Positions 1-31,292 of a stretch of 64,000 nucleotides of DNA are shown here, in pieces. The stretch is from the NCBI GenBank assembly GCA_945859605.1, contig OX243816.1:29013643-29077642 (forward strand), written 5' to 3'. How positions within the stretch are numbered: the first letter of the stretch is position 1; each line of letters opens with the position of its first letter. The position numbers were made by a program, and so were the translations under genes. The notes beneath the pieces are model-generated. The model had not been told where the DNA came from and ran no database searches. It saw nothing but the letters and a program-made list of their open reading frames with translations. This DNA comes from Lumbricus rubellus (taxonomy: Eukaryota > Annelida > Clitellata > Crassiclitellata > Lumbricidae).

Positions 1-383
1 ATCAGTTGCCGCAGGACTCGATCAACAAGGCCATACTAAGCTTCACAAAAAGAATTCGAGCTCGTATTAAAGCAGGGAGTGGACACTCCCATCATACCCT
101 ACAATGAACTGCAAAACGTATTTCTGAGGCCGTAGTGAAAAGTGGTATAATTTGACATGGAAATCAAGAATTGACGTTAATTTTTTCACGGAAATTTGAA
201 AAAACGAAATTCAAAGTTTAAACAGCTGTAACTTTTGCAAACGTTAAACGTTTTCAGTGAAACTTTCAGGGATTGTTGGAAATTCATTCCTCTTCAAATT
301 GGAAAATTTTCGGAGAAACATTTCAATCGGTTGCAAAGATATCGCATTTTATCCGGTGGTACTTTTTTTTTTGAGCCACCCTG
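1..383 (+). mobile_element. 3' end of a Tc1/mariner-like DNA transposon
   Basis: The left edge of the window cuts into this element. It holds the last 34 codons of a transposase-like frame (3-107), then ~270 bp of AT-rich non-coding DNA. It stops at a mariner-style terminal repeat, which on the minus strand reads ACAGGGTGGCTCAAAAA from 384 downward. The next two bases (384-385) are TA, the usual Tc1/mariner target, and the following base opens the tail of a SINE. The element therefore appears to have jumped into or beside the SINE tail. The opposite terminus is outside the window, so inverted repeats cannot be paired. Confidence 0.6.
3..107 (+). pseudogene. transposase C-terminal fragment (Tc1/mariner-like)
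   Basis: The frame opens at the window edge and runs to a TGA at 105-107. It encodes 34 residues beginning QLPQDSINKAILSFTKRIR. The LPQ-x-x-IN pattern followed by a basic helix and a GGH-like turn (here GSGH) resembles the extreme C-terminus of DDE transposases of this superfamily. The catalytic residues would lie upstream, outside the window, so whether the element is intact cannot be judged. Confidence 0.5.
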
Positions 384-385
384 TA

Positions 386-591
386 TGTGCACTTGTTATA
401 GCGCCCCTTCAAGCTCTCTCTACTCAGAGGCGCTCCCGTTGCAGAGCGGACACTGCATCGGAGTTTCACGCCGAAGCGCTGAGCAATTGTAAGTGAAGGA
501 CTTGCCCAAGGTCCTTACGCGGGGAGGTGGATTCGAACCTCGGACCTTCCGGCTCCAAGGCAACGATGCCACCACTAGACCACCGCGCCCC
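386..591 (-). mobile_element. tRNA-derived SINE, copy 1
   Basis: Read on the minus strand from 591, the element starts GGGGCGCGGTGGTCTAGTGG, which contains a Pol III A box (TGGTCTAGTGG). A perfect B box (GGTTCGAATCC) follows about 45 bp later. The body contains TTGGGCAAGTCCTTCACT. The tail GGGAGCGCCTCTGAGTAGAG ... GGGGCGCTATAACAAGTGCA is shared with the other copies at 4729, 12368, 23364 and 63512. It sits in the FHAD1 gene region beyond the last visible exon. Confidence 0.85.
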
Positions 592-710
592 ACTAGCAGT
601 AGTATGTGTTAGGGTTACAACAACATGAATCTGACCAAGTAAGACACATGGCCAAACACACAAGCAAGTAACAAAGTTACAAGAAGCAAGTAAACAACTG
701 AATGTCATAC

Positions 711-8874
<8,164 letters not shown>

Positions 8875-8955
8875 CTCTCGTCTTGTAACAAAATCAAATC
8901 AACGTTTAATGATTACATGGCTTTCGTTTCAAATTAATAAAAGCTAAATTTGAAC

Positions 8956-9469
8956 CTATTTAGTGTACTACTCAAATTTTATACAGCAACCTACACAGGT
9001 GTCTTAGTGAGATATACGGTAACAGGGTGTTCCCATCCATTAATTAGCGTCTAATAACATCGTTAAGCATTACAGAAAATTATTTAAAACAACTGGTTAA
9101 AATAATTTTGTCTAACAGCATACACAATAGAGGAAATATAGCAAGCAGCAAATCATTGCTAACTGACATGGGCGGAATTTGGTTTCCGTCCCTGGGGGGG
9201 GGGGGCTCAAAACTATTTAGTGTACTACTCAAATTTTATACAGCAACCTACACAGGTGTCTTAGTGAGATATACGGTAACAGGGTGTTCCCATCCATTAA
9301 TTAGCGTCTAATAACATCGTTAAGCATTACAGAAAATTATTTAAAACAACTGGTTAAAATAATTTTGTCTAACAGCATACACAATAGAGGAAATATAGCA
9401 AGCAGCAAATCATTGCTAACTGACATGGGCGGAATTTGGTTTCCGTCCCTGGGGGGGGGGGGCTCAAAA
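8956..9469. repeat. 257-bp tandem duplication upstream of FHAD1
   Basis: Copy 1 (8956-9212) and copy 2 (9213-9469) look identical, including the run of 12 G. The unit spans about 210 bp of unique DNA plus the first ~47 bp of the MITE that begins at 9424. The duplication therefore happened after that MITE inserted, and copy 1 carries only the MITE's left end. Confidence 0.92.
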
Positions 9470-9799
9470 CTTGGGCTTTGGTTGGGGCAGAGAATTAGTC
9501 AGGATCGAGTGACGCTAAAAGAAATTTTTCGCGGCCCCCAAAAAAGTTGATGACCTTTTTTTAGTCATCAACTCGAAATCTCATGAAAACCATACTATTT
9601 TTACTATGTTGTCTGCCAAAAAAGTTGATGACCTTTTTCTAGTCATTCGATTAGTCATTCGTCAAAAGAGCCATTTTCCCCGATTATATTTTAGAATCTG
9701 GGCCTTCTTGGGGGGGAGATACCATTTTCATGGTAAAAAACATGAATCTGGGCCTTCTTGGGAGCTCAGCCCCCTAGTCCCTGATAAACTCTGCCCATG
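9424..9799. mobile_element. hAT-like MITE
   Basis: The left end is CATGGGCGGAATTTGG and the right end, reverse complemented, is CATGGGCAGAGTTTATCAGG. The flanks CTAACTGA (9416-9423) and CTAACTAA (9800-9807) match at 7 of 8 positions, an 8-bp target duplication typical of hAT elements. The interior has G and C runs near each end and two copies of AAAAAAGTTGATGACCTTTT. It has no coding capacity. Confidence 0.7.
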
Positions 9800-10012
9800 C
9801 TAACTAAGGTGTAAATCCTATTCATACCACCACATACACTCATTCAAAGGAAACCCAATCAGACACAGTGTGTCTTTCTTCCCTCCTCTCGTCTGTCCAT
9901 CATTCACCTAGACTCCTCCTTTCCATCCAGAGACCCAGGGTGAGAATTCCTGGGGAGGGTTTTTAGAGCCCCATTGTAAAGTCTGTTTTTGACACCACAA
10001 TTCCAAGTCGAT

Positions 10013-10273
10013 CATATAGGCGTACGGGAGATTTCAGCAGTGGGGGGGGGGGGGGCAAAGATTGAACTTCTGGCCGAAAAATATATCAGTCAAAAAAGTT
10101 GACGACCTTTCTTTTTTTGTCGTTTGAGTCTGTGTTTGCCCGAAAAACCAGACTTGCACGAAAGTTTATGACCTTTTTAGTAGTTCGAGTTTGTGTTTGC
10201 CCGAAAAACCAGACTTGCCCGAAAGTTGGGGGGCATTTGCTTCCCCTGGACCCCCCGCCTCGTACACCTATGA
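10013..10273. mobile_element. possible MITE related to the 9424 element
   Basis: The left end ATATAGGCGTACGGG resembles the reverse-complemented right end ATAGGTGTACGAGG. Inside are poly-G/poly-C stretches and two copies of a phrase containing CCCGAAAAACCAGACTTGC. The phrase AAAAAAGTTGACGACCTTT is shared with the MITE at 9424. No clear target duplication was found. Confidence 0.4.
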
Positions 10274-10379
10274 AGTGGATCATAGTCCCCCCCCCCACCC
10301 TCCAGTTATCTTTCCACAATTCTCGCACTGCGGAGACCATAATAAAGACCTTATGTAAGCATGTTTCTGCTCCATAATT

Positions 10380-12360
10380 ATAGTGTCACACTCCAAATGA
10401 AAATTTCTGTTAGTATCTGTTTTTGCAAAATTCTAGCAAAGAAAAATTCTGACAACTTTTAATCAAAGTACATATAGGCCTAACCTAAATAAAATATGAA
10501 AAGTTTAGCCATTACATATAATAATTGTTAAGTTCATATTTCAACAGTTCAAGCGATATCAAGACGAATAAAATCAATTATTGTCGAAAAGACTTAACTC
10601 AGATGGAAAACTAAAAGATGTCTTGTAGGCTATTAGGCCTAGGCCTACTCACAAAATAAGAGCGGGAAGATCACACAGTTTAAAGTCGCTGGTTTTTAAT
10701 AATTTTAACCAATAAAGTTACCTTCATGCACTCCTTACAACAGTTACTGGTGTTATCCCTGGATATGTGTATCGAACCAGCCGCTAATTAATTAATTAAT
10801 CAATATTAATTACTCAATATTAATACTTCTGTGAACGACAGCCCGATAGTTTACTCATAGCCAAGCACCCATGAAAATACTCTCGACCCTAGCAACAGCA
10901 TCACAACATCAAAACATTCACAAACTATAAACTTATAAGAAATATTTACCGTTTCTAAGTTTATTTTTCAGTTATATTCGTTTTAGAATTGATATCAAAC
11001 CTTCAAGTTGCTTACAAATTCAAAATTTCATTTAATACAGTATTCTTAAATAATTATACGCACTGAACGCAAAATAATATTATGGCAACGCAAGTTTACG
11101 CAAGACGTCATGACGATTGGCTGCTAGAACCTTGGCTGTGACCGGTCGTTGGCTGTGGCCCAAAGTGTAGGCCTACAGATTGAAGTCCTACACTCTGACT
11201 GTAGCCACAGTATAAATAATTACCAGTAGGTCTACCCGGATGGCTGCCTGTTGACAACTTTTTTGGTCACGTGGTCAGCCTCCATCTTGGTAGCAATAGA
11301 CCAGCATTTGCATCGTATATTGCTATTAATAGTACACCAAAACAATTCTCTTTATAAAATAACCCAGAGTGAGAGTTGAGTTGCTGGGGACCATTTTTTA
11401 AAATATATTATTATTATAACTTTAATTATTTGTTATTTCCAGCCTGTTGCGACTTTTTCCGCGTAGTACATTGCAGTTCTTTTAATGCAACCCGGGTTCG
11501 AGATTAAGCCGTATAGTAAAAATGCCATTGATTTAATGCCCTCAAATTTCTCTAATAAAATGAGTTAGCAGGAGATCTCAGAGGCTCGGGCTCACTTTTT
11601 GGATATATTATTTTCTTATCTTTCATTATTTGTTATTTCCAGCTTGTAGCAAATTTTTTCCGGGCAGTACATTGCAGTTCTTTTAATGAATCCCGACTAA
11701 TATGGCGGCTGCCGGAAACCGAAATTTGTAGTTTGTACCATAGAATTGAAAGTAACTGTAATTTGCTTATGGAGTTTATTGCTGCGAAAATGGCGGATGA
11801 CAGTGGGTGGGGCTTTAAATCTCGTCACTTATTCTGACGACTGCGAGATCAGAAATCGACGTACTGTTAATTATTTATACTGTGCTGTAGCCAACCAGAC
11901 AGCTTTATCAAAATACAAAAACATTATGATAACGCATCTATAATTATAAGAAGGCTGATATGATTAATTAACCCTTTAATGTGATCTATGATCTCAATTA
12001 ATGCAGTTGTCTGTTTTTGGTGCCTGGTTAACTTAACGCTCTTCTAAGCAAACCCGTGTAGGCCTAATGATGAGCTCTAATCTATCAAGTATAAACAACT
12101 GCAGATTGTAGATATAATCTCTGTTGGTATCTGTATGTGTCTACTTGTGTCCGACGTCTATGTCTGTCTTCTGTGTCGCTGCCTGCCCAATGGCATTACT
12201 GTCATATCTGCCACTTAGGGAATGAAGAAAGCGCTAACCATGCACAGGTCTTTCGCGATTCGAGCCGCGTACCGTAAGTAGGCCTACCTTAAGCCAGAGT
12301 AGGCCTACTGCTATCCATTATACTAACCCCTCCTCCCAATTTGGCTGACTGCTTGTTTGT
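10380..12360. other. intergenic DNA between divergent FHAD1 and FES/FER genes
   Basis: No convincing exon was found. The segment is AT-rich and contains several TAGGCCTA-type palindromes plus the diverged direct repeat at 11395-11697. Non-coding 5' exons or promoters of either gene may lie here but cannot be read from the sequence. Confidence 0.5.
11395..11697. repeat. diverged direct repeat, ~100 bp, offset ~198 bp
   Basis: The segments 11395-11497 and 11594-11697 share ATTATTTGTTATTTCCAGC and then AGTACATTGCAGTTCTTTTA, with scattered substitutions between. This is an old duplication or two copies of an unnamed repeat. Confidence 0.65.
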
Positions 12361-12367
12361 AAGCCTA

Positions 12368-12578
12368 TGTGCACTTGTTATAGCACCCCTTCAAGATCTC
12401 TCTACTTCAGAGGCGCTCCCGAATGCAGAGCGGAAACTGCATCGGAGCTTCACGCTTCGAAGCGCTGAGCAATTGAGAGACGAAGGACTTTCCCAAGGTC
12501 CTTACGCTGCGAGGTGGATTCGAACCTCGAACCCTCCGGCTCCAAGGCAACGACGCCACCACTACACCACCGCGCCCC
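12368..12578 (-). mobile_element. tRNA-derived SINE, copy 3
   Basis: This is a full-length minus-strand copy. Its head from 12578 is GGGGCGCGGTGGTGTAGTGG, its B box region is GGTTCGAATCC, and its tail is GGGAGCGCCTCTGAAGTAGA ending TATAACAAGTGCACA. It lies in the FHAD1-FES/FER intergenic region. Confidence 0.87.
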
Positions 12579-13561
12579 ACGTAGGCCTACTACACGTGGC
12601 ACTCTAAATTTTCGATACCAAATAGCCTATAGGCTAGGCTATAGGTCCAATAAGTTAAGCTAATTTTCAGCCTCTCACGGCTATCGAGTTTCTCGATCCA
12701 AGGAAATGAACATAATTTTATGGGTGACTAAATAATATTATGTGCACATGCAACTATTATCGATGTAGGCCTATGTTTCTGATTATCTTTGTTATAACGT
12801 AGTAGTCCACAATAGACTAGTTATCGGCAGTTAATACCAGCGCTATAAGATTTACAACCGAAAGAGTGGAAAATAAACATGGTGCTCACTTGATTTTGGA
12901 AACGAATTCTGCCTATACAGTAGGTATAATATTATTATTTAAATGTCTTTCTGATTGTTTTTATCAATTGAATTTTTTAAAATAAAAACTACAACGTTAC
13001 GTTGCTAATTTAATTTGTTCAAGCCCATTACTTGACGTTGATAAATAAGTTATCTACCAATGTCCATCATGTCCATGATATAAACTGTCATCAAACCAGC
13101 TTCCATTTATGGAAGAAATTTATTTTGTTTAGACAAACAATTATTTCCATAAATCCAGCTTCCATTTTATATGAAATAATTGTGGGTAATGCCGAAGACT
13201 ACGTGCCTGTATACTTAAACAATATGGTTGCCTTCGACTTGGCTAAAATAGAACGCTGCGACCTATCAGCCGCATCCTATGATGCAGTGCGCTGAGTAGT
13301 TAAGTAATCAACGCCAGATCTAACTTAAATGGTCACGTTAATAGTTATAAATGAGGTGAAATATGCAGTAAATGCGAGTAAAGGGAAGGATCGAAAGGAA
13401 GAAGTAATATTTGCTTCTAAAGGATCCTTTACTCCTGGGACCTTGTTTTCACGGAGAGAAAATGCTCTACCTTTATTCTGCTAAGTAAATGGTTGTTGAC
13501 AAATGAACTGCTGTGCTTCCGGGTGTATATCACATTTGGGTCTTTCTGTTGGAGTGTAGAG

Positions 13562-25177
<11,616 letters not shown>

Positions 25178-25572
25178 CAATTTTTCGATTTTGAGATTAT
25201 TTCATCTGCCTTCGATCAAATTGATCTGTTGCTGAATGAATCATCATGTGACACATTATTATGTCTAGTGTTGACACATTATGTCTAGCGTTGACCATCA
25301 CATCAGCTGATGTAACGTATGATTTTATTGTTCGTCGCCTGATCAGAATGATGAATTTTCTGTCGATCATAGCCAATCTGCTGACATATCATTTGCTGTA
25401 ATTTAAATCTGTGGCATTAAATTGGATGAATTCATATTGAGAGATCAGAATATCATATCTAATACTGACTGCCATTGCTAAAGAATTGTATGATTCTATG
25501 ATTAATAAGCCAGTGTGAAGTGACGACACAAGATGAGTTTTTATGATGAACCGTATTTTGTGTAATTTATAT

Positions 25573-25578
25573 AATAAA
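25573..25578 (+). promoter_or_regulatory. candidate poly(A) signal for FES/FER
   Basis: This is an AATAAA hexamer about 395 bp after the stop codon, the first one downstream. Others follow at 26527 and near 26622, so the 3' UTR end is uncertain. Confidence 0.45.
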
Positions 25579-25599
25579 CTGCACCAATGATGTGCCTAA

Positions 25600-28420
25600 A
25601 GCAGAGATGTGCGTAGGATTTCTTTGATTGTTTTTGTCATACACTACATAGTGATTGATTCTTGAAGAATGCTGTTTAAATTGTGATTGTATTATCTTGA
25701 TACATGCTGTTATTTTGCTATTAAAAAATGTGATTTAAGTATCATTCCACAATTCTTAGGTATCATGATTTCCTGTTGTGAACTTACATATCAACCAAAT
25801 TATATAAGAAATAATTCGCTATGAATTCTTTTTAATCATTCCATCTGTTTATCTGTAATTTTTATTCATATTAATTTTATTGTTGTTTAACAGTTGTTTT
25901 AAAAAGTTAAATATTCCTCCGATCATGTTCAGTTACTATCTAGAGCCTCATGATGAAGCACACTCAAACCTTATTTGATATCACCTATAAAGCCAGAGGT
26001 TTCTTCAACATGAGGTCGTGCTATATTTACCACGTAATGATGAACTGTATTGGTTTCCCATCGATTTTAGTAAACGCTTGTTGTTAGTGGGTTAAATTTG
26101 GGATCTACGTTTCCACACGCTCAGTTGCAGAAATCATGTTATAAGTAATATAAGCGTTTTATACGAAGGTTTGTTGGTGCTTATGTGTTGTAGCAGTCTT
26201 TTTAAATTATTTGTAAGTTAACCAATGCATGTAGTTTGTGGATTAGGTCTATTGTTCATCTCATACATGTCGCCGATGTGCATATAATATTATAATATAT
26301 ATATAATTGAAAAAACTTTCCTCTATTTATTAACGTTACTTGCGGTAATCATCTAATTCTATTCTTAGCATTGATGAGTTGTGCTAACCTTTTAAGCCAA
26401 AATTATATGTTGCAGTGTTGACTGAAATGTGCGAATGTACTCTGCTGATGTTCTCTGAACATAAGATTCTCTGCAGTGTACTGTGTTAATATATTCTCTG
26501 CTGTGACTTCAAGGACAGTGTTTAGCAATAAATATTCTTTTTTCCTTGACTGAACATTCTATTTTTTACTTCATTTGCTGTGAAGTTGTTCTGCACACCT
26601 GATCTTCCTGTCCAAATTCGAAATAAAAATCTTGCTTTATTGTTCCTTCTTGTATTTATTGCAAATTTGATTCATACATCCTCTTCTTCTATTTTAGTAA
26701 TTGATTGGGAGCTTAGCTGTGAACAAATTATTCTTTGAAATGGGTTCTCACACATCTGTTTTAATTACCATGATTTTATTAAGGCCTTCTGCTATTTTTA
26801 GCTGTGGTTTGTGTTTGTATAGTTGATGCTTGTTATGATAATTAATTTACTTGATAGTATGAGACTTTGAACAGTGATTCTTGTTTGAAAATGTTATGCT
26901 GTAAATGTTTTACATTGCTTAGATATATTTGTAGCAGGCTTAGCTGCACATCAACAGCTGCCTTTCATTTGGTCTTTTCTAGATAAGAATTTTACTGTTG
27001 CTATTCCTGCTTGCGTATTTCTTTTTGCGACCTTATTTCATGCGTACTGTGTCATGCATTTGCCAAGGTTACTGAGTTGTAGAAAGCCGCCTTGTTGTGT
27101 ACTAAGGGGATTTGAACACCTGCAAATTGGGACAATCGAGCTAATAAAGTGCAGTCGTTTTTCTAAGTTTTGTCATGACTAAGCTCTAGTTCTTCAATCC
27201 GTGAACTGTGAGGCTTAGGAGAAGGGGTAGTTAATCAATTACCTAATCTTATCTTACCTTAATTATTACATCCTTTAGGAATGTTTTGTAAAGTGAAGAA
27301 CAATCGTATGCCAAAAACTTAACCAAGTTAATTAAGGAACTTGAAATAGTCATAGAAATCCTCATAAATGCTTCTTAAAAACATCTAAATTAAACCACAA
27401 TGGCAGAAATTTCAGTTAATGGTAAGATTATAACGTTAAAATATTAGCAATGAATTTTATTATTGCTTTGTACAAATAGGACCAAACTTAATGCCAACTT
27501 TCTGTTTCTGATCATATTTTATCATTTTAAAAATATCTCATCAACAATTCATATTTCATATGTGTATATGTCTACTTCATCGACTCAGAAAAGACGACTT
27601 ATGAAACTGAATTATTAACAAGTCGCCATGATATAAAGAATGTTTCACTTTCTCAAATCAAAAGCAAAACCAATAAAAACTACTTGTAGACTAGATAATA
27701 AACCTTCCAATAAGGTCTACAATGAAATTTGAACAGGCAACCACTGATATATTGCACAAACTCAATTATAGAGTTCTATATATAAGCATAACCCTGCTTC
27801 TGAAAATTTTGTGACAAACCTAAATAATTTTAACCCGTTTACCGTGTAATAAAAATTTTCTTAGTAAAAATTGGACGAGTTATCTCGGGGATCACGGTAA
27901 AGGGGTTAAGAGCAATAACCTGTATTACTCTACATCTTGAAATTTTTGAAAAAGTCTTGTGCAAATGTCTGCTTTTGTCTGACTACTAATAGCATCAGGT
28001 TTGAGAGAATAAGTTATAGGGTTTGGCAAAAGATGTTGCAGGTAATCAGTTTATGAAAATGTAGCCTAGTTTTTTAGTTGTTTTATGACATTCCAAGTCA
28101 AATAGTTGTCTCATTTTACTTTTGGTAGGTTACCCTAATCATTGAGTGGTATTATGTGATGTAAATTGCCTTAGAGAATGAACATTGTGATTTTAATATT
28201 TCACATGTATTCTGATAGCCTGGTTTTATGCAGTTCATTTAGGTTTTAAGGATCCAGATAAACTTTGCGAACATTGAAATGGCTGCCTTCGAAAACTGTG
28301 TTATTTTTAGAAGAACTTGGGAGAAAATATTGTAATAAAATTGATGTTGATTATTGCTAGAAGTTGTGTTTCCTTGCAGGTATCTCAATCTAATATTCTA
28401 TATTTTTATATTCTAATAAT
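25600..28420. other. AT-rich intergenic DNA, no gene seen
   Basis: No exon-like frame was recognised. The first part may be FES/FER 3' UTR. A TATATAGCGCCCTGAAGG motif at about 28424 resembles the LINE/SINE tail family. Confidence 0.5.
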
Positions 28421-28623
28421 TATATAGCGCCCTGAAGGTTGCCATTCAGGAGCTATCACGACCCAAATTCGGTTAAAGAGAACAGTTGTAAGATTGTGCT
28501 ATGGAATGTGTCAGAGGCAACAGTTGCAGGTATGGAGATATCCCATTCCAGAGTACAAGGACAGCAACAGAGAAAGCGCATCGCTGCCTGATAGAAGTAC
28601 ACACATAATATGGAACAAGAAGT

Positions 28624-29012
28624 TCATCCTATTGTATTGTATTGTATTGTATTTAAACATTTATAAAGCGCCTCTAGTAGGGTGAACCGTTCAGAGGCGC
28701 TCCCAGTGCGCAAGGCCCAGCGAGAAAAAACAGGTTTTGAAAAGAGACAAAGCAGAGGAGAGACTACCAGAAAGAAGTGTAGAGCGAACAGAAGGAGAGA
28801 GGGCATTCCAAAGAGAAGGACCAATTGAGACAAATGATCGAGACTGAGCCATACTGAGCCTGACCAGAGGATTGAATGAAACTGCGGACCTGGATACCCT
28901 GTGCTGAGTGACTTGTCTCGCTGAGATAAGGTATACGGGCCAAACCAAAGGGACTAATAGTTTTGAGGTTTAGAGGAAAATGGCAGAGTTCAAGTTGTGG
29001 TTTAAGTGTCAT
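28624..29012 (-). mobile_element. CR1/Jockey-like LINE 3' end (5'-truncated, frameshifted)
   Basis: Reading from 29012 downward, one frame gives NLKTISPFGLARIPYLSETS. A shifted frame then gives SFVSIGPSLWNALSPSVRST and LFKTCFFSLGLAHWERL before the stop. This is the conserved C-terminal tail of animal LINE ORF2 proteins (GPSLWNxLP and basic/aromatic end). The stop codon lies inside the GGAGCGCCTCTGA hairpin. The copy ends in a (TACAA/AATAC)n tail at 28630-28653, with at least one frameshift, so it is dead. Confidence 0.8.
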
Positions 29013-29066
29013 GAATGATGTGTAACTGCAACCTAACTATCCAAATATGTACTAGGTAGATGTGTG

Positions 29067-29140
29067 TATGTATGTATGACTTTGTATGTATGTATGTATG
29101 TATGTATGTATGTATGTATGTATGAATGTATGTATGTATG

Positions 29141-29171
<31 letters not shown>

Positions 29172-29193
29172 GTATGTATATTATATATGTATG
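29067..29193. repeat. (TATG)n microsatellite
   Basis: About 26 copies of the tetranucleotide with a few variants. The right end is abutted by the MITE at 29198. Confidence 0.95.
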
Positions 29194-29197
29194 TATG

Positions 29198-29432
29198 CAG
29201 TGGCGGATCCAGGGGGGCCAATCCGGCCATGGCCCCCATATCAAAAATTGCATGGGACGTGGCCCCACATTCGGTTTCAAGAAGGGTTTTTAGGGAGAAA
29301 ATTAGCAATGCGATTCGGCCAGATGACAAGACCAAAAATTGAGGCGACCAATGACGAAATTTTTCTCTGTTCCGATCAAAGAAATACAATTTTGCCTCCC
29401 ACCCTTTTCGAAAGTTTCTGTATCCGCCACTG
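29198..29432. mobile_element. hAT-like MITE with CAGTGGCGGATCCAG ends
   Basis: The left end is CAGTGGCGGATCCAGG and the right end, reverse complemented, is CAGTGGCGGATACAG. A CAGTGGCG start is typical of hAT (Tip100-like) termini. The 235-bp interior has G/C runs and no ORF. The expected 8-bp target duplication is not visible; the left flank is the TATG microsatellite. Confidence 0.7.
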
Positions 29433-31058
29433 CTCTGACGGACAGCCGTTCGTCATACTTAGGTTATTATGGCAACCCTGTACGCCTATAATAGTATCTT
29501 AGGCTATATGCAAACAAGTCTAACTTGTTTCATTAATGAAATAGTATCCAATAATAGCCTATAAGTAGGCCTATAAGCTCTACAGCAACTAAAATCCGAT
29601 CGAAGACTCAATAATGACAATAAATTGATCAGCGTTTAATATATAGCTAAACTGCTCATTATATTATTTCAATTATCTCTTTCAGACATCGGCAAGAGTC
29701 ACATTCAAATTATTCTTATAATGCGAGATAGGAGGCACGTTAAACGTTTTTCTTCAAGCTAATTGAAACATCAAGTGCATAGTTATAGCAACACAAATTA
29801 TTTCTGCATAAAAAGTACGCGGCCAAAATACGGACAGAACCAACTAAGAAGAGCGCCACAGAAAGATAAAAAGCAAAACAAAGTGACTTAAATGAGACGC
29901 AAATTAATCCTAATGCAAAATGCAGTCCTGAGTCTCCCGACTAACTCAGGAGACCTACTAGAAATCCAGTGCAGTACATGCATTGTAGGCTATTTGTATG
30001 CAGTCCGAATGTCCAGACTTGCTCGACCTGCAGTACCGGATATCAATGTCTGATCGACCATCGAAGCTTAGTTCACTTGAGCGAGAAAAAAGTCATAAGA
30101 TCATCGTCATATTTAATCCGTTGATGCCTGCATGCTGTCTGTGAAATGCGCATGGCGATGACATGGCGATGACATGGCGATGACATGGGCTATAGGGGCA
30201 AGAACTGTTTCCCTTTTCCTTTTCAGCGTCTTCATGGGGTATGTACGGATTTTAGGCCCACGTTTGGCGATTTTAATTATTTTAGCCTGTCTCCATGAGT
30301 CTCAATTTGAAGTCCTGCTAATCAAGGCATGTAGATATTAATTCGCATTTACCAGTTTTCAATGGCCTTTTCATTGGCAACTCCTAATTTAGGCTAGGCC
30401 TACTGTAGGGCTTATACACGGTGTCCCAATTGAACTGATACCCTTTTTGTTTTGGGATCTTTTGGCAATACAGGCTACTTGTCAATTCTATATGAAACTC
30501 TATAAAATTTCAGAGAATGTAAGAGGGACAAATTATCAATGTTTCCTGAATTTTTTTATTCAATTCTACAAATAAGCTTATAAAGTCCGAAGTTATGGCG
30601 GATGTTGAGAGCTCTCTTTTGTTTTGTATACCATTATGAATATGAATTTCTCTTGCAATGTCTGACTGAAGCAAATGGTGAAGACGACGATCCTCTCCTT
30701 TCATCCAATTCGTGATATCAGCAAAAGTCGTCTGCTTGATGGTTGAACAAAATGGCGGACATTGACTGATGTCACGTGATGTGTCGTCTGTAGCTGTGGC
30801 TGTTGTTGTGGCGGCTGTAGGTCGATGAACGTCTGTCCAGGATTAAGGACCAGCGAAGAAAGTGGGACATGGTGAAAGGGAAGGGGAGGAATAGAAGGGG
30901 AGTGCAAGTACAGAGGGAGAAGATGATGGAAGAGGGAAGATGAAGAGAGATGGTGAGGTAGTATGACGGTGCATAGATGTTACCAAAGACCTGAATAGAG
31001 AGAGAGGGAGAGCAGGAAAATGAGAATGCGAGAGCGGGGAAATAGCAGAAAAGAGCAG
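29433..31058. other. intergenic DNA without recognised genes
   Basis: It contains a 12-bp repeat (ATGGCGATGACA x3, about 30150-30187) and a GGTGTCCCAATTG phrase near 30421 that could be a transposon end. A weak minus frame at 30704-30510 has no recognised homologue. Confidence 0.4.
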
Positions 31059-31288
31059 GAAGTATTGGTGGTGGCGGCGGCGGCGGCGGCGGTGGTGGTG
31101 GTGGTGGTCATGGTCGTGGTGGTGGTGGTCATGGTCGTGGTGGTGGTGGTCAGATGAAACAAGGGAGGAAGAATAGGAAGAGCAGAAGCAAAAAGAGAAA
31201 GAGGAAGAGGAAGAGGAAGAGGAAGAGGAGGAGTAAGAGGAGAGAAGCAGTGGGAGACGGGCAAACAGTGGGATTAGTAGAAGTTGTA
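31059..31288. repeat. (GGC/GGT)n and GA-rich simple repeats; left flank of the retrotransposon
   Basis: GGCGGCGG and GGTGGTGGTCATGGTCGT runs (31071-31150) are followed by AGAGGAAGAGGAAG repeats. The last ~100 bp match the duplicate at about 44731-44826. Confidence 0.85.
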
Positions 31289-31292
31289 TTAG
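31289..31292. repeat. target site duplication, left copy (TTAG)
   Basis: TTAG immediately precedes the 3' LTR; the partner TTAG is at 44651-44654. Four base pairs fits Ty3/gypsy integrases. The unoccupied duplicate target at 44823-44826 carries a single TTAG. Confidence 0.92.

Noticed and set aside
9108..9550. Two near-identical small plus frames
   Set aside because: Created by the 257-bp tandem duplication; no coding evidence.
30415..30704. Second mariner-like element
   Set aside because: Only a GGTGTCCCAA phrase at one side; no matching opposite end and no transposase homology in the small minus frame.
30843..31292. C-terminal extension of the 3' LTR ORF to 405 codons
   Set aside because: This part is host simple repeat translated in frame across the LTR edge, not element coding sequence.
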